This document shows, piece after piece, positions 25,107-35,020 of a stretch of 63,778 nucleotides of DNA. The position numbers and the translations under genes are program-made. Origin of the DNA: Streptomyces toxytricini (GTDB taxonomy: Bacteria; Actinomycetota; Actinomycetes; Streptomycetales; Streptomycetaceae). Positions within the stretch are counted from its first letter, which is position 1, and each line of letters opens with the position of its first letter. A model generated the notes under the pieces. That model saw only the letters and a program-made list of their open reading frames with translations. It did not search any database and was not told where the DNA came from. The stretch spans positions 195,194 to 258,971 of the forward strand of contig NZ_BMTY01000010.1 in the NCBI RefSeq assembly GCF_014649915.1, given 5' to 3'.

Positions 25107-25493
25107 GCAGAGTGCGCGATCGGCCCGCTACGCCTCCCCACCGGCGCCCCCGACCCGAGCCCCGCCGTGCCCTCGGCACGTCGTCGACGTCGGGGGGCCG
25201 GTGGTGACGGGGCAGACGGTGCGGCTCGGCGGGGTGGAGCGGGTCCGCGTGGGCGTGAGCCGCCCAGCCCGGCGCCACCCTCTTCTCGCTCCTCAAGGAA
25301 GTCTTCGCCGGCCACGCCCACCGGGTGCCCCCGCTGTGGCGCGTCAGCGCCCTCGCCCGCCACCTCCACATCGCAGTGAGCACGGCGGCTACCACTGCCG
25401 CCTACGCGAAGCCGCCGGTCTCCCCCTGCGCGACGAATGCCGACCGAGGCCGTGGGTTGCCGGCTCGGGACCACCGGTGGGCGGCCTGCGGCG
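25107..25493. other. Intergenic region with no identifiable gene
   Basis: Open frames exist on both strands but none has a ribosome site or recognisable family. A plus-strand stretch near 25260-25380 (GATLFSLLKEVFAGHA) looks protein-like and may be a gene remnant, but I cannot name it. Confidence 0.45.
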
Positions 25494-26279
25494 TCAGCCG
25501 CCGAGCTTGTCCAGGTCGGTGGTTTCCTCGGCGCTGGGCGCGGTCACCGTGACGGCCGTGCTGAACTCGCGGAACTCCACCCACCGCGGGTCCTTGCCGC
25601 CCTCCACGCTGTACTTCAGCAGGTACGGCTCGCCCTCGGCGGCCACATGGAAGGCAATGGTCTCACCGGCCGGGGTGGTCTTGGTCAGTACGACCGTCTT
25701 CTTGCCGCCGACCTCGGCGTTCGCACCCTTGGTCAGGCCCGTCTTCTGCTTCTCGGCGGGCTTGGTCAGGTCGTCGGCGTCACAGAAGTCTTCATCGGCG
25801 GAGTCCTCGGCGGGCACCTTGACCCAGCGGCCCTTGAGGATTTCGACAGCCGCCGCGCGCTGGGCCTTGGGCACGCCTTCCTCGCTGAGGAGGGTCTCCC
25901 ACAGTTTGGCGTCCCCCTTCAGGTAGCCGGTGGTGCCCACCTGTCGAACGCTGGCGTTCGCGCCCTTCATGGTGGCCGTGCCGTCGCAGTCGCCGTTCGC
26001 GGCGATCGCCACGTCGAAGTCGGTCGGGGTCTTCTCGCCTTCCTCGATCGACGATCCCTTGGCCTTGAGCCCGTTGGCCGCTTTGGTTGCGTCCAGGGCC
26101 CTGTCCGCGATCTGGTCCGGGGTCATGCCCGCGAACGGCTCCGGGGCCGGCGACGGAACGGCGGACGCTGTGACCTGCTTGGCGGACGAGACCTGGGCCT
26201 TCTCGTTTCCACAGCCGGTCACGCCGATCGCTGCTACGACACACATTGCCGCTATGGCCAGAATCTTGCGATCCGTCAC
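25494..26279 (-). CDS. Lipoprotein, LppX/LprG-like fold suspected
   Basis: A 261-residue lipoprotein starting at GTG 26279, which follows GGAG by eight bases. The signal sequence RKILAIAAMCVVAAIGVTGC ends in the lipobox V-T-G-C. The mature protein has the order seen in actinobacterial LppX/LprAFG-type lipoproteins: a helix AGMTPDQIADRALDATKAANGLKAKG, strands with a DCDGTATM stretch, a long helix (LWETLLSEEGVPKAQRAA) and terminal strands (EPYLLKYSVEGG). These bind lipids or sense cell-surface conditions. The family call is from composition and order, without a search. Confidence 0.72.
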   Translation of the reverse strand: MTDRKILAIAAMCVVAAIGVTGCGNEKAQVSSAKQVTASAVPSPAPEPFAGMTPDQIADRALDATKAANGLKAKGSSIEEGEKTPTDFDVAIAANGDCDGTATMKGANASVRQVGTTGYLKGDAKLWETLLSEEGVPKAQRAAAVEILKGRWVKVPAEDSADEDFCDADDLTKPAEKQKTGLTKGANAEVGGKKTVVLTKTTPAGETIAFHVAAEGEPYLLKYSVEGGKDPRWVEFREFSTAVTVTAPSAEETTDLDKLGG

Positions 26280-26503
26280 CCTGTCACTCCGTGTTTGCCC
26301 GGTTACCGCAAGCAGTGCTGCCTGCCGTAACGCCTGATGTTGCCTACTCACGACCGCGATGATCAGGCAATGGATGTACGGCAGTGGTGTGATTCAAGCC
26401 ATTGCGAGGTGGTCGCCCAACTGGCGACTGCACCGAGTCACCGCCCGTCCGCATCCCGATGCCGCACGGTGCGGTGGGGCCCGCCCCTGGATGGCCCCGC
26501 CGA

Positions 26504-26847
26504 TCAGGCCGGCGGTCGCGCGCCGTTGCCGACGGCGGCCGCATCGGTGGTGAACAGGTCGTAGGTGTCGGTGATCTTCAGTAGGCGGGTCGGCTGGGAC
26601 CCGAGTCCGGTGACGGCGAGCCGGCCGCCCTCGGCCCGCATGCGCCGACGCAGACGGACGAGCACGTTCAGTCCGCTGGAGTCCATGAAGGACACGTCCC
26701 TCAGATCGAGGTACAGAGTCTTCCCGCCCAGGGGGATGATGGACGCGGCCTGTGCCAGCCGGGGCTGGTGTGCAGGTCCATCTCCCCGCTGACAGCGACC
26801 ACGGTGCGGTCGGTGTGCTGCTTGGTGACCACGGTGAAGTCGTTCAT
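26504..26847 (-). pseudogene. STAS-domain anti-anti-sigma factor, frameshifted
   Basis: ATG 26847 follows GAGGGG and starts MNDFTVVTKQHTDRTVVAV, continuing to GEMDLHTSP, a normal STAS N-terminus. The rest of the domain, LAQAASIIPLGGKTLYLDL then the phosphorylation-site motif DVSFMDSSGLNVLV and a final helix, is in another frame. Adding one base to the G-run 26761-26764 (minus-strand C run) restores one protein of about 114 residues. The intact DSSGL serine site suggests the gene may be functional and the break a sequencing error. Anti-anti-sigma factors release sigma factors from anti-sigma kinases; none is encoded nearby. Confidence 0.78.
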
Positions 26848-27036
26848 CGGTTCGCCCCTCGCGTTCTCGAAGGTCGAGGGCGGCCGGTGCTTCCCGGGGG
26901 ATGACGCCTGGCGCGCCCCACGTGCATGTGGGGTTTCCGGGTGGCAGGACAAGCGCAACTCCCCGCGCCCGGCAACCGCGTGGGCGGCTGCCAGGGGCGA
27001 GGAGGGCTCTCCCGAGGGGAGGGGGCGGCGACGTCG

Positions 27037-29271
27037 TCAGGACCGGTGGGACGCCTGCAGGTCTTCCGCCCTGCGTCCCTGCGGCTCCGGGACCGCGCGG
27101 TCCATGCCGTCCCGCCGGCCCCGTGTCGCGCGCACCGGCCACCACATTCCCCGGCCCAGCAGTGCCGCGGCCGCCGGGACCAGCAGCAGCGAGACGACGA
27201 AGGCGGACAGGAGGATGCCCAGGGCCATGGCGAAGCCCAGCTGCCGGGTACCGGGGTCCGCGTTCACCGCGAGGCTGCCGAAGGAGGCCGCGAGGACCAC
27301 GCCGGCCGTGGCGATGGCCGGCGCCGTGTGCCGTACGGCCCGGGCCACGGCGGCGCGGGCCGAGCCCCCGTGCGCCATCTCCTCGCGCAGACGGTCGCTG
27401 ATCAGGATGTTGTAGTCGGTGCCCAGCGCCACCACGAACAGGAACAGCACCAGCGGCAGGACGAAGGTCACGCCCGCCTCGCCGCCGAGGTGCTGGAAGA
27501 CCAGAGCGGACGCGCCGAACGTCGCCGCGAAGCACAGCCCGACCGCGAGCATCAGCACCACCGGCGCCGCCAGGCTGCGCAGCAGCACCACCAGGATCAG
27601 CGCGATCAGCGCCGCCGCCACCGGGAACACCGTCCGCAGGTCCCGGTCGACCGCCGTCGCCACGTCGGCGAACACGGCCGCCGTACCTCCCACGTGTGCG
27701 CTGAGCCCGGCGGGAGTCGCCTCCCGCACGGCCTGGCGCACCGGGCCCGCCACGAGGTCGCGGGCGCGCTGCGACTGGGAGTCCACCGTCAGGTAGGCGT
27801 CCAGCCGGGCGGCGGTGCGGTCGGCGTCGAACACGGGGGCGGCCACCTCGCCCACCCCGGACACACCGGACAGCGCCCGCTGCACGACGCCCACCTCCGC
27901 GGCATCGAGGACCCGGCCGCCGTCGGCGGTGACGTACACCGTCGTCGGGTCGGACACCCCCGCCGGCAGGGCGCCGGCGATCTCCCGCGCCGTCGCGGCG
28001 GCCGCCGTCTCGTGCGGGGTGCCGCCTGCTCCGAAGTCCATGCGGACGCCCGCCACCCCCGCGGCCAGCGCGCCGAGGAGGGCGACCGACGCCGCGAGCA
28101 CCAGCACCGGGCGGCGTGCCACCAACTCGCCGGTACGGCCGGCAGACCCGGGCCGCTGCCCGGCCGTCGCCGCCAGGGTCCGCGACGGCCAGAACATCTT
28201 CCGGCCGGTCACCGCCAGCAGCGCCGGCATCAGGGTCAGGCTCGCCACCAGCATCACCAGCACCGACACCGCCACCGACGGCCCGAGCACCCGGAAGTGC
28301 CCGAACGTCGCCACACCGAGCGTCGCGAACGCCGCCACGATGGTCAGCGCCGCCGAGGTCACCGCCGTGCCCACCCGCCCGGAGACGTCCGCAGCCACCA
28401 GGCGGTGGTCCTCCTCCGGGCGGCGCCGCAGCTCCTCGCGGAAGCGGAACAGCAGGAAGAGGAAGTAGTCGACGCCGATGCCGATCAGCACGGTGCTGAT
28501 CATGCCCGGGGTGCCCGGGTCGAGCTCGAAGCCGGTCAGGAGGGCCGCCCCCACGACCGTGCCGACGGCGGCACCCCCCACCACGGACACCGCGAACAAC
28601 GGGATGAACGCGGCCATGACACTGCGGAACACCAGCACGTTGACCAGGACGATCAGCCCGACCACCAGCAGCCCGACCACGATCTGCGTGGTCTCCTCCG
28701 CGTCGGCGCGGTCCACCACGTCGGCCAGGCCCCCGGTGAACCCCGTACGCAGCCCCGCCTCGCCGAACTCCTGCTCGGCGCGGTCGTGGAAGACCCGGTA
28801 CACGGACTGCATGCCGGGATCGGTGGAGTTGCCCCTCAGCCGGGCGCCGAGCAGCGCGAACGACCCGTCGGGAGCGGTCGTCACCAGTGCCACGCGGGGG
28901 ACCTGGGAGTAGTCCTCGGAGATCCCCCGTATCTGCTCCTCCGTCCAGGGCATCTCCAGGCGCGTGGCGCTCAGTTCACGCGCCACGGCCTCCACGCGCT
29001 TCTCGTCCGCGTCCTCCAGCGGCTTGCCGTCGCGCCGGGCCACCAGCACCGTCACGGCGTCAACGTCGGGCTCCGCGCCGAACTCCTCCCGGGCGACCCG
29101 CAGCGCCGCGGCCGCGTCGTACTGCGCGGGAAGGAAACCCGCGCTGTCGGTGTGCGTGACGCGGAAGACGAGCGCCTGTCCCATCAGCGTCACGAAGATG
29201 CCGAGCACCGCCCACACGACGATGACCCGCCATGGTCTGCGGGTCGAGAAACCGGTCAGGGCACGGATCAC
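27037..29271 (-). CDS. MMPL-family (RND) membrane exporter
   Basis: A 744-residue protein with the RND layout: TM1 (RPWRVIVVWAVLGIF), a large extracellular loop, TM2-6, then TM7, a second loop and TM8-12. Both halves carry the GxxxDY-type motif: GIGVDYFLFLLFRFREEL in the first and ALGTDYNILISDRLREEM in the second, the proton-relay aspartates of MMPL proteins. The family exports lipids, pigments or siderophores with the proton gradient. GTG 29271 follows GGAGG by eight bases. The divergent two-component operon at 29600 probably controls it; the 328-base gap holds both promoters. Confidence 0.9.
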   Translation of the reverse strand: MIRALTGFSTRRPWRVIVVWAVLGIFVTLMGQALVFRVTHTDSAGFLPAQYDAAAALRVAREEFGAEPDVDAVTVLVARRDGKPLEDADEKRVEAVARELSATRLEMPWTEEQIRGISEDYSQVPRVALVTTAPDGSFALLGARLRGNSTDPGMQSVYRVFHDRAEQEFGEAGLRTGFTGGLADVVDRADAEETTQIVVGLLVVGLIVLVNVLVFRSVMAAFIPLFAVSVVGGAAVGTVVGAALLTGFELDPGTPGMISTVLIGIGVDYFLFLLFRFREELRRRPEEDHRLVAADVSGRVGTAVTSAALTIVAAFATLGVATFGHFRVLGPSVAVSVLVMLVASLTLMPALLAVTGRKMFWPSRTLAATAGQRPGSAGRTGELVARRPVLVLAASVALLGALAAGVAGVRMDFGAGGTPHETAAAATAREIAGALPAGVSDPTTVYVTADGGRVLDAAEVGVVQRALSGVSGVGEVAAPVFDADRTAARLDAYLTVDSQSQRARDLVAGPVRQAVREATPAGLSAHVGGTAAVFADVATAVDRDLRTVFPVAAALIALILVVLLRSLAAPVVLMLAVGLCFAATFGASALVFQHLGGEAGVTFVLPLVLFLFVVALGTDYNILISDRLREEMAHGGSARAAVARAVRHTAPAIATAGVVLAASFGSLAVNADPGTRQLGFAMALGILLSAFVVSLLLVPAAAALLGRGMWWPVRATRGRRDGMDRAVPEPQGRRAEDLQASHRS

Positions 29272-29599
29272 GGCGGAGTCCTCCAAGAAGTCCGAGGGCG
29301 AAGGGCCGCGGAAACCGTTGACGTCGGGGGCGGCCCCCGTGCCGGGTCGTTCCGGCACGTGTCCAGCACATCAGCCGTGGCCGGCCCGCACCTCGGAGCC
29401 GGGGACGAAAAACCCGCTGGGAGCACGGACCCGCACCGCCCGCCGACTGGGAGCCTGCTCCCGGCCGCGGCTCCCTCCCGGTCCGGACGCCGCGGCCGCG
29501 ACGCACGGGCACCATGGGAGACTGAGCGGACGAACCGCAGGTCATCGGGGCGCAGACGGCGCCCCGGGCAAGAGCAGGGACGCACACGGGGAGGCGGAG

Positions 29600-30868
29600 A
29601 TGGGACGGCGCGCGGACGAAACGCGCCCCGGCCGGGCACGGAACGGGGCGGGCGCCGGCGCGTCCGGCCCCGGGCTCCCGGACGACACGACCGGGAAGCT
29701 TCCCGGCCGGGCCGGGACGGTGAGCCGGCGCGGAAGGACGGCGTTGTGGAGCCAGCACGACGGACTCGTCGCCGTCGGCGCCGCGGCCGTCGACCTCGTG
29801 GGCTTCACCGTCACCAGCCAGATGGACCGGGGACACGTACCGCTGTCCGGATGCCTGATCACCGTCGCCGCCGCGATGTTCCTGCTGGTGCGCCGCCGCG
29901 CGCCCCTGTGCGTCCTCGCGTGCGCCCTCGCGGCGAACGTGGCGCTCACCTGGTCCAGTTCCGTGGGCCAGCACTACGGTGCCGTCACCGTCGTTGCCCT
30001 GTACACCGCCCTGCGCCACCGCAGTGCCGCGGTCGGCGCGGCGGCCGCCGCCGGCTGCGTCGCGGTGCTCCACTTCGTCCGCCCGGGGCAGCCCGCGGCC
30101 TCCCTGATGGACTTCGTCCCCAACGCCGCGTCCGCGCTGTTCGTGGCCGGCGCCGCGGCCGCCGTCGGCCGCTGGCAGCGCAACGCCCAAGCCCAGCGCC
30201 GGCTCCTCGCCGAGCGGGCCGTCTCCGACGAACGGCGCCGCATCGCCCGGGAACTGCACGACATCGTCGCCCACCACCTGACCACGATGCAGCTCCTCGC
30301 CGGAGGCGCCCGCGCCAACCTCGACCGGTCCCCGGAGACGGCCCGCGAGGCACTCGTCACCCTGGAGGGCTCCGGCCGCACCGCCCTGCGCGAGATGCGC
30401 CACCTGCTCGACGTCCTGCGGGCCGACGACGAGAACGACGAGGGCGAGACGACCGCTCCGCAGCCCGGCGTCGGCGACCTCGACCGCATCGTCGCGGACA
30501 GCCGCCGCGCCGGCCTCCCCACCACCCTCACCACCGACGGCGACCCGCGGTCGCTCCCGCCGGGCATCTCGCTCGCCGTCTTCCGCATCGTCCAGGAAGC
30601 CCTCACCAACGCCCGCAAGCACGCGGGCGACGGAGCGCACGTCGACGTGCGGCTCACCTTCGCCGTCCACGAAGTGCAGGTCGCGGTCACCGACGACGGC
30701 CCGCGCCCCGGACGCCCCGCCGCACGCGGCTCGGGCTACGGCCTCGTGGGCATGCGGGAACGCGTCGCCCTCCACGGCGGCACCCTGCGGGCGGGACCGG
30801 AGGGCGGGGGCTTCGCCGTCCGCGCCCGCCTGCCCCTGCCCGCCGACCGCCAGGAGGCGTACGCGTGA
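29600..30868 (+). CDS. NarL-type sensor histidine kinase
   Basis: A 422-residue kinase. ATG 29600 follows GGGGAGGCGG. A hydrophilic leader of about 50 residues precedes four to six membrane helices (VAVGAAAVDLVGF through ALFVAGAAAAVGRW) without an evident extracellular domain. The HisKA_3 box is RRRIARELHDIVAHHLTTM, followed by HATPase segments QEALTNARKHA, VTDDGP and GYGLVGMRERV. It resembles the DesK-like kinases of actinobacteria that sense envelope or lipid state. It is co-translated with the next gene through a GTGA overlap. Confidence 0.92.
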   Translation: MGRRADETRPGRARNGAGAGASGPGLPDDTTGKLPGRAGTVSRRGRTALWSQHDGLVAVGAAAVDLVGFTVTSQMDRGHVPLSGCLITVAAAMFLLVRRRAPLCVLACALAANVALTWSSSVGQHYGAVTVVALYTALRHRSAAVGAAAAAGCVAVLHFVRPGQPAASLMDFVPNAASALFVAGAAAAVGRWQRNAQAQRRLLAERAVSDERRRIARELHDIVAHHLTTMQLLAGGARANLDRSPETAREALVTLEGSGRTALREMRHLLDVLRADDENDEGETTAPQPGVGDLDRIVADSRRAGLPTTLTTDGDPRSLPPGISLAVFRIVQEALTNARKHAGDGAHVDVRLTFAVHEVQVAVTDDGPRPGRPAARGSGYGLVGMRERVALHGGTLRAGPEGGGFAVRARLPLPADRQEAYA

Positions 30869-31542
30869 GCGCGACCGTGAAGGTCCTCATCGCCGACGAC
30901 CAGCCGCTCGTCCGCCGCGGCCTCGCCCTGATGCTCGCCCCCGAACCCGGCTTCCAGGTCGTCGCCGAGGCCGCGGACGGAGCCGAGGCGGTCCGCCTCG
31001 CCCATGAGCACCGGCCCGACGTGGTCGTCATGGACATCCGCATGCCGGTCCTGGACGGCATCGCCGCCACCGAGCGGCTCACCGCCGAACTGCCCGACTG
31101 CCGCGTCCTGGCCCTGAGCACCTTCGACATGGACGAACACGTCGTGGGCGCCCTCAGGGCCGGAGCGTGCGGCTTCCTGCCGAAGGACATCTCGCCCGAG
31201 GACCTCGTCGCCGCGCTGCGCGTGGTCCGCGACGGCGAGGCGATCCTCGCCCCGAGGCTCCTCACCCGGCTCATCTCCACACACGTCACGGCACCGGAGC
31301 GCCGGCCGGCGCCCGCCGTGCCGTCCGCCGCCGAGGGGCTCACACCGCGTGAGCGGGACGTGTGGCGCCTGATCGCCGGCGGCTCGGACAACGCGGAGAT
31401 AGCCGACCGGCTCGGGCTGAGCACCTCCACCGTGAAGAACCACATCACCGCCCTCTTCGCCAAGCTGCAGGTCCGCGACCGCGCGCAGGCCGTCATCGCC
31501 GCGTACGAGACGGGCCTGGTCACGGCACGACGGGAGGAGTAG
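30865..31542 (+). CDS. NarL/LuxR-family response regulator
   Basis: A 225-residue regulator; GTG 30865 overlaps the kinase stop (GTGA) and lies just after CAGGAGG. The receiver domain has the acidic pair in LIADDQPLV, phospho-acceptor in VVVMDIRMPVLDG, Ser/Thr in ALSTFD and Lys in GFLPKD. The LuxR domain is LTPRERDVWRLIAGGSDNAEIADRLGLS followed by STVKNHITALFAKL. It is partner to the upstream kinase and the probable regulator of the divergent MMPL exporter. Length is normal for the family. Confidence 0.92.
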   Translation: MSATVKVLIADDQPLVRRGLALMLAPEPGFQVVAEAADGAEAVRLAHEHRPDVVVMDIRMPVLDGIAATERLTAELPDCRVLALSTFDMDEHVVGALRAGACGFLPKDISPEDLVAALRVVRDGEAILAPRLLTRLISTHVTAPERRPAPAVPSAAEGLTPRERDVWRLIAGGSDNAEIADRLGLSTSTVKNHITALFAKLQVRDRAQAVIAAYETGLVTARREE

Positions 31543-31565
31543 CCCCCGCAGAACCCCCGCCCGCG

Positions 31566-32837
31566 TCAGCCCGCGGCCCGGCGTCTGCCCCGCGGGCGGC
31601 GCGCGTACGGCAGGAGCCGCGGCGGCCGTTTGGCCGCGAGGTCCTCCACCCAGCCGAAGGCCAACACGAGTGCCCCGGCGAGCGGAAGCGCCACCAGCAG
31701 CGTGAACCACTGACTGGACAGCAGCCACTGGAAGTGCGCGTAGACGAAGGGCACGCTCCAGAGCGGGTCGATCAGCGGGATGGCGGCCACCAGGGCGACC
31801 TGGTGCCAGAGGTAGACGCTGACGGCGCGTGCGTTGAGCAGGCTGACGAGGCCGTTCCACCGTTCCAGCGGCCTGGGCCACCGCTGCCAGGAGGGGCTGA
31901 CGTGCAGCAGGAGGGCCACGAAGCCGAAGGACCACAATGCCTGCGCGACCGGCCAGGACTCGATGTCGGTCGCCACGGTCGGGTCGACCGGACGGGTCTG
32001 CAGGTACCAGAAGCCCGCCACCATGACCAGGGGCGCGAGGGACGGCACCACGTACTGCGGGATCTTCTTGAGCAGCCCCTCCCGGTGGGCCATGCCGAGG
32101 ATCCAGCAGGCGCCGAAGGTGGCGAAGTCGTTGGCGGTCTCCCAGACCCGGCCGTAGAGGAACTCCTGGTCGAGGAAGAACGCGTTCATGACGATCACCA
32201 TCGCCAGGGGAGCGCACAGCGTCGCCACCGGAAAGCGCCGCAGCGCCCGCAGCAGCAGCGGCGAGAGCAGGACGTACCACAGGTACGCCCGGAGGTACCA
32301 GAGCGGGACGATGACCTGCGCGGCCCAGGTGGGCTCCACGAACGAGAAGCCGGACAGCTCGTCCGCATACGGCGGGGTGCTCAGCGGCAGCAGCCAGAAG
32401 GCCAGCTTGGACCACCACCAGGCGGGGCGGCCGTCGGACTGCGGACCCCAGCCGGCGTACACCTGGAGGGCGATCATGACGGCGCCGAACAGCCACATCG
32501 GCGGCAGCAGCCGGCGCAGTCGGCCGCGGATCACACCGAGGGCGGGACGGCTGAGCGAGCGGGCCATCAGCGAGCCGGCCAGGGCGAACATCACGCCCAT
32601 GGACGGGAAGGCGAGGGGCAGCCAGAACCAGCCGAAGTTGTGGTAGAGCACCACGCGGCCCAGCGCGAGCGCGCGCAGCAGGTCGAAGTACCGGTCCCGG
32701 CCGCCCGTGCGCACGGAGGGCGCCGCGGCCGGGGGCTCGGGCTCCGGCTGCGGCCGGGGCTCGGCGGCCCGCAGACCGGCCGGGATCCTCAGCCGCAGGG
32801 TGTCCCCGGTCCGACCGAGGTCGAGGGATGCGGTCAC
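31566..32837 (-). CDS. Membrane acyltransferase of the exopolysaccharide operon
   Basis: A 423-residue membrane protein with about ten helices. After a Pro/Glu-rich leader of some 40 residues comes RDRYFDLLRALALGRVVLYHNFGW, the opening motif of acyltransferase-3 (OafA/IcaC-like) proteins, with RLRRLLPPMWLFGAV nearby. GTG 32837 starts two bases from the stop of the deacetylase-glycosyltransferase gene, so both are co-translated. In PNAG systems the corresponding protein acylates or helps export the glycan. Streptomyces matAB genes for hyphal aggregation have this pairing as I remember it, but I did not assign names because I am unsure which letter belongs here. Confidence 0.87.
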   Translation of the reverse strand: MTASLDLGRTGDTLRLRIPAGLRAAEPRPQPEPEPPAAAPSVRTGGRDRYFDLLRALALGRVVLYHNFGWFWLPLAFPSMGVMFALAGSLMARSLSRPALGVIRGRLRRLLPPMWLFGAVMIALQVYAGWGPQSDGRPAWWWSKLAFWLLPLSTPPYADELSGFSFVEPTWAAQVIVPLWYLRAYLWYVLLSPLLLRALRRFPVATLCAPLAMVIVMNAFFLDQEFLYGRVWETANDFATFGACWILGMAHREGLLKKIPQYVVPSLAPLVMVAGFWYLQTRPVDPTVATDIESWPVAQALWSFGFVALLLHVSPSWQRWPRPLERWNGLVSLLNARAVSVYLWHQVALVAAIPLIDPLWSVPFVYAHFQWLLSSQWFTLLVALPLAGALVLAFGWVEDLAAKRPPRLLPYARRPRGRRRAAG

Positions 32838-32839
32838 GG

Positions 32840-34990
32840 TCAGGCCTCCACCGGTGCGGCGACCTCGCCGGTGCGCCGGAGCTTCTGCCAGCGCAGCCGG
32901 CCACCGGTCATCGCCGTGATCGCGGACTGCAACAGGACGATGTACATCAGCTGCCGGTAGACCAGTTGCTGGATCGGCAGGCTGATCAGGTGCCAGGGCT
33001 TCTCGCCGTCGAGCCGGAAGGCGTACCAGGACAGTGCGGCCTGCAGGAGGATGAAGCCGCCCCAGCTGGTGAGGGTGATCGGGGCGTCCCCGAACAGCAC
33101 GCCGTACAGCAGGAACAAGTCGACCAGCGGCGCCAGCAGCGGGGCGACCACACCGAACAGCACGACGAGCGGCAGCCCGAGCCGGCCGAACCGGCCCGCC
33201 GGGCCGCGGGAGGTCACGGCGCCGCGGTGCTTCCACATCGCCTGCATGCTGCCGTAGCTCCAGCGGTACCGCTGGGACCAGAGCTGCTGGAGGCTGGCGG
33301 GAGCCTCCGTCCAGGCGCGGGCGCGCTCGGCGTAGACGATCCGCCAGCCGTCGCAGAGCACCGCGATGGTGATGTCGGTGTCCTCGGCGAGGGTGTCGTC
33401 GCTCATCCCGCCGACGCGCCGCAGCGCCTCCTTGCGGAAGGCGCCGACCGCGCCCGGGATCGTCGGGATGACGCCCAGCATGTCGTACATCCGGCGGTCC
33501 AGGTTGTGGCCGAGGACGTACTCGATGTGCTGCCAGGCGCCGATCAGGCTGTCGCGGTTGCCGACCTTGGCGTTGCCCGCGACCGCGCCGATCGCCGGGT
33601 CCCCGAAGGGCTGGACCAGCTCGCGCACCGTCGACGGCTCGAAGACGGTGTCCCCGTCCATCATCACGACGAGGTCGTGCGAGGCGGCGGCGATACCCGT
33701 GTTGAGCGCGCTGGACTTGCCGCCGTTGGCCTGGCGGATCAGCCGGACGAACGGCAGGGCCATCTCCTCGACGATGTCCGCGGTGCCGTCCGTGGAGCCG
33801 TCGTCGATGACGATCACCTCGATGGGATGGTCACTGGCGGCCAGGGACCGGAGGGTGTTGGCCATGCACTCGCGCTCGTTGTAGGCGGGGACGAGTACGG
33901 TGACCGGCTCGGTCACCGGCGGCCCCCACGCGTCCCGGCGTTTCGAGCGGCGGGCGTGGAGCGGAGCGAGGACGAGCATCAGCGCGAACCGTCCGAAGTT
34001 GAGGAAGCCGACGACGGCCAGCAGCCCGACCAGCACCGGCAGGGTGAGCACGGCCACCCCGGTGGCCCAGATGAACCCCTTGCCGGCCCACAGCTGGAAC
34101 CCGTGCACCGGCACGGTCGCGCTGGAGGCGCCGAGCGCCTCGGAGATGGTCGTGAAGCGGTAGCCCTGGGCCTGCAGCCTGTCGATGATCTGCACGAGCG
34201 CGGCGAGGGTCTGGGTGCGGTCGCCTCCTGCGTCGTGCAGCAGGATCAGCGCGCCCGCTCCGGGCTTGGCCGGCATCGCCGCCTTGACGATCGCGTCCAC
34301 GCCGGGACGCCTCCAGTCGTCGGTGTCGCGGTCGATGAACGCGGTGAGGTAGCCGCGTGCGCCCACGTACTTGATCACCGGGTAGTTCCAGTCGTCCATC
34401 GCGGTGGCGTCGGAGGAGTACGGCGGGCGGAACAGCGCGCTGTGGACGCCCGCGACGCCGGCCAGTGCCAGCTGTGTCTGTGCCAGCTCCCAGCTGATCC
34501 GGGCACGGGACTGGTACACCAGGTCGGGGTGGGTGAAGGTGTGCACCCCGAGTTCGTGGCCGCCTGCGACGATCTTCCGGATCAGCTCCGGGTGGCGCGT
34601 GGTCATCGCGCCGGTCACGAAGAAGTCCGCGCGGACGTCGCGGGCCGCGAGCACCTCGAGGATCTTCGGAGTCCACTCCGGCGACGGCCCGTCGTCGAAG
34701 CTCAGGACCGCGGTGCGGTCGGGGATGCGGTAGCTGACGGGGTGCTCGTTCCTGGCGCCGCGCGCATCGATGACCGGACCGCCCTTCAGCAGGCGGTCCG
34801 GCACGGTCGTCTTGTCGACCGAGACGGCGATCCGGGAGTCGTGGAACGCCTCGTTCGTGGCGAGGCCGCGCAGGACGAGGAGGGCGAGCAGGCAGGCCAG
34901 CAGGGACAGCGGCATGAAGAAGCGCAGTGGCGGCGCGGCCAGTCGGCGCGGCCTGAGCAGGGACTGCCGGCGGCGCTGGTGGCGGGACAA
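32840..34990 (-). CDS. Bifunctional polysaccharide deacetylase / GT2 glycosyltransferase
   Basis: A 716-residue fusion. After TM1 (about 22-44) a NodB domain has Asp-Asp 99-100 in LSFDDGPSP, metal His150 and His154 in HTFTHPD and RPPY (188-191), a complete set for a zinc-dependent N-deacetylase facing outside. After a double TM (about 305-345) a family 2 processive glycosyltransferase domain has DDGSTDGT (396-403), DGD (445-447), AED (535-537) and QRYRW (573-577), followed by C-terminal helices. The order suits a synthase of poly-beta-1,6-GlcNAc-like polymer that also deacetylates it. Zinc ligands and Q-x-x-R-W are intact, so it is probably active. Confidence 0.92.
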   Translation of the reverse strand: MSRHQRRRQSLLRPRRLAAPPLRFFMPLSLLACLLALLVLRGLATNEAFHDSRIAVSVDKTTVPDRLLKGGPVIDARGARNEHPVSYRIPDRTAVLSFDDGPSPEWTPKILEVLAARDVRADFFVTGAMTTRHPELIRKIVAGGHELGVHTFTHPDLVYQSRARISWELAQTQLALAGVAGVHSALFRPPYSSDATAMDDWNYPVIKYVGARGYLTAFIDRDTDDWRRPGVDAIVKAAMPAKPGAGALILLHDAGGDRTQTLAALVQIIDRLQAQGYRFTTISEALGASSATVPVHGFQLWAGKGFIWATGVAVLTLPVLVGLLAVVGFLNFGRFALMLVLAPLHARRSKRRDAWGPPVTEPVTVLVPAYNERECMANTLRSLAASDHPIEVIVIDDGSTDGTADIVEEMALPFVRLIRQANGGKSSALNTGIAAASHDLVVMMDGDTVFEPSTVRELVQPFGDPAIGAVAGNAKVGNRDSLIGAWQHIEYVLGHNLDRRMYDMLGVIPTIPGAVGAFRKEALRRVGGMSDDTLAEDTDITIAVLCDGWRIVYAERARAWTEAPASLQQLWSQRYRWSYGSMQAMWKHRGAVTSRGPAGRFGRLGLPLVVLFGVVAPLLAPLVDLFLLYGVLFGDAPITLTSWGGFILLQAALSWYAFRLDGEKPWHLISLPIQQLVYRQLMYIVLLQSAITAMTGGRLRWQKLRRTGEVAAPVEA

Positions 34991-35020
34991 GGGCGCTCCA
35001 GGAGGCGGTGGTGCGGATGA

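Noticed and set aside
26926..30850. Very long plus-strand open frame joined to the second response regulator
   Set aside because: Only the last 226 codons are the real regulator; the rest is a shadow of the MMPL gene and kinase.
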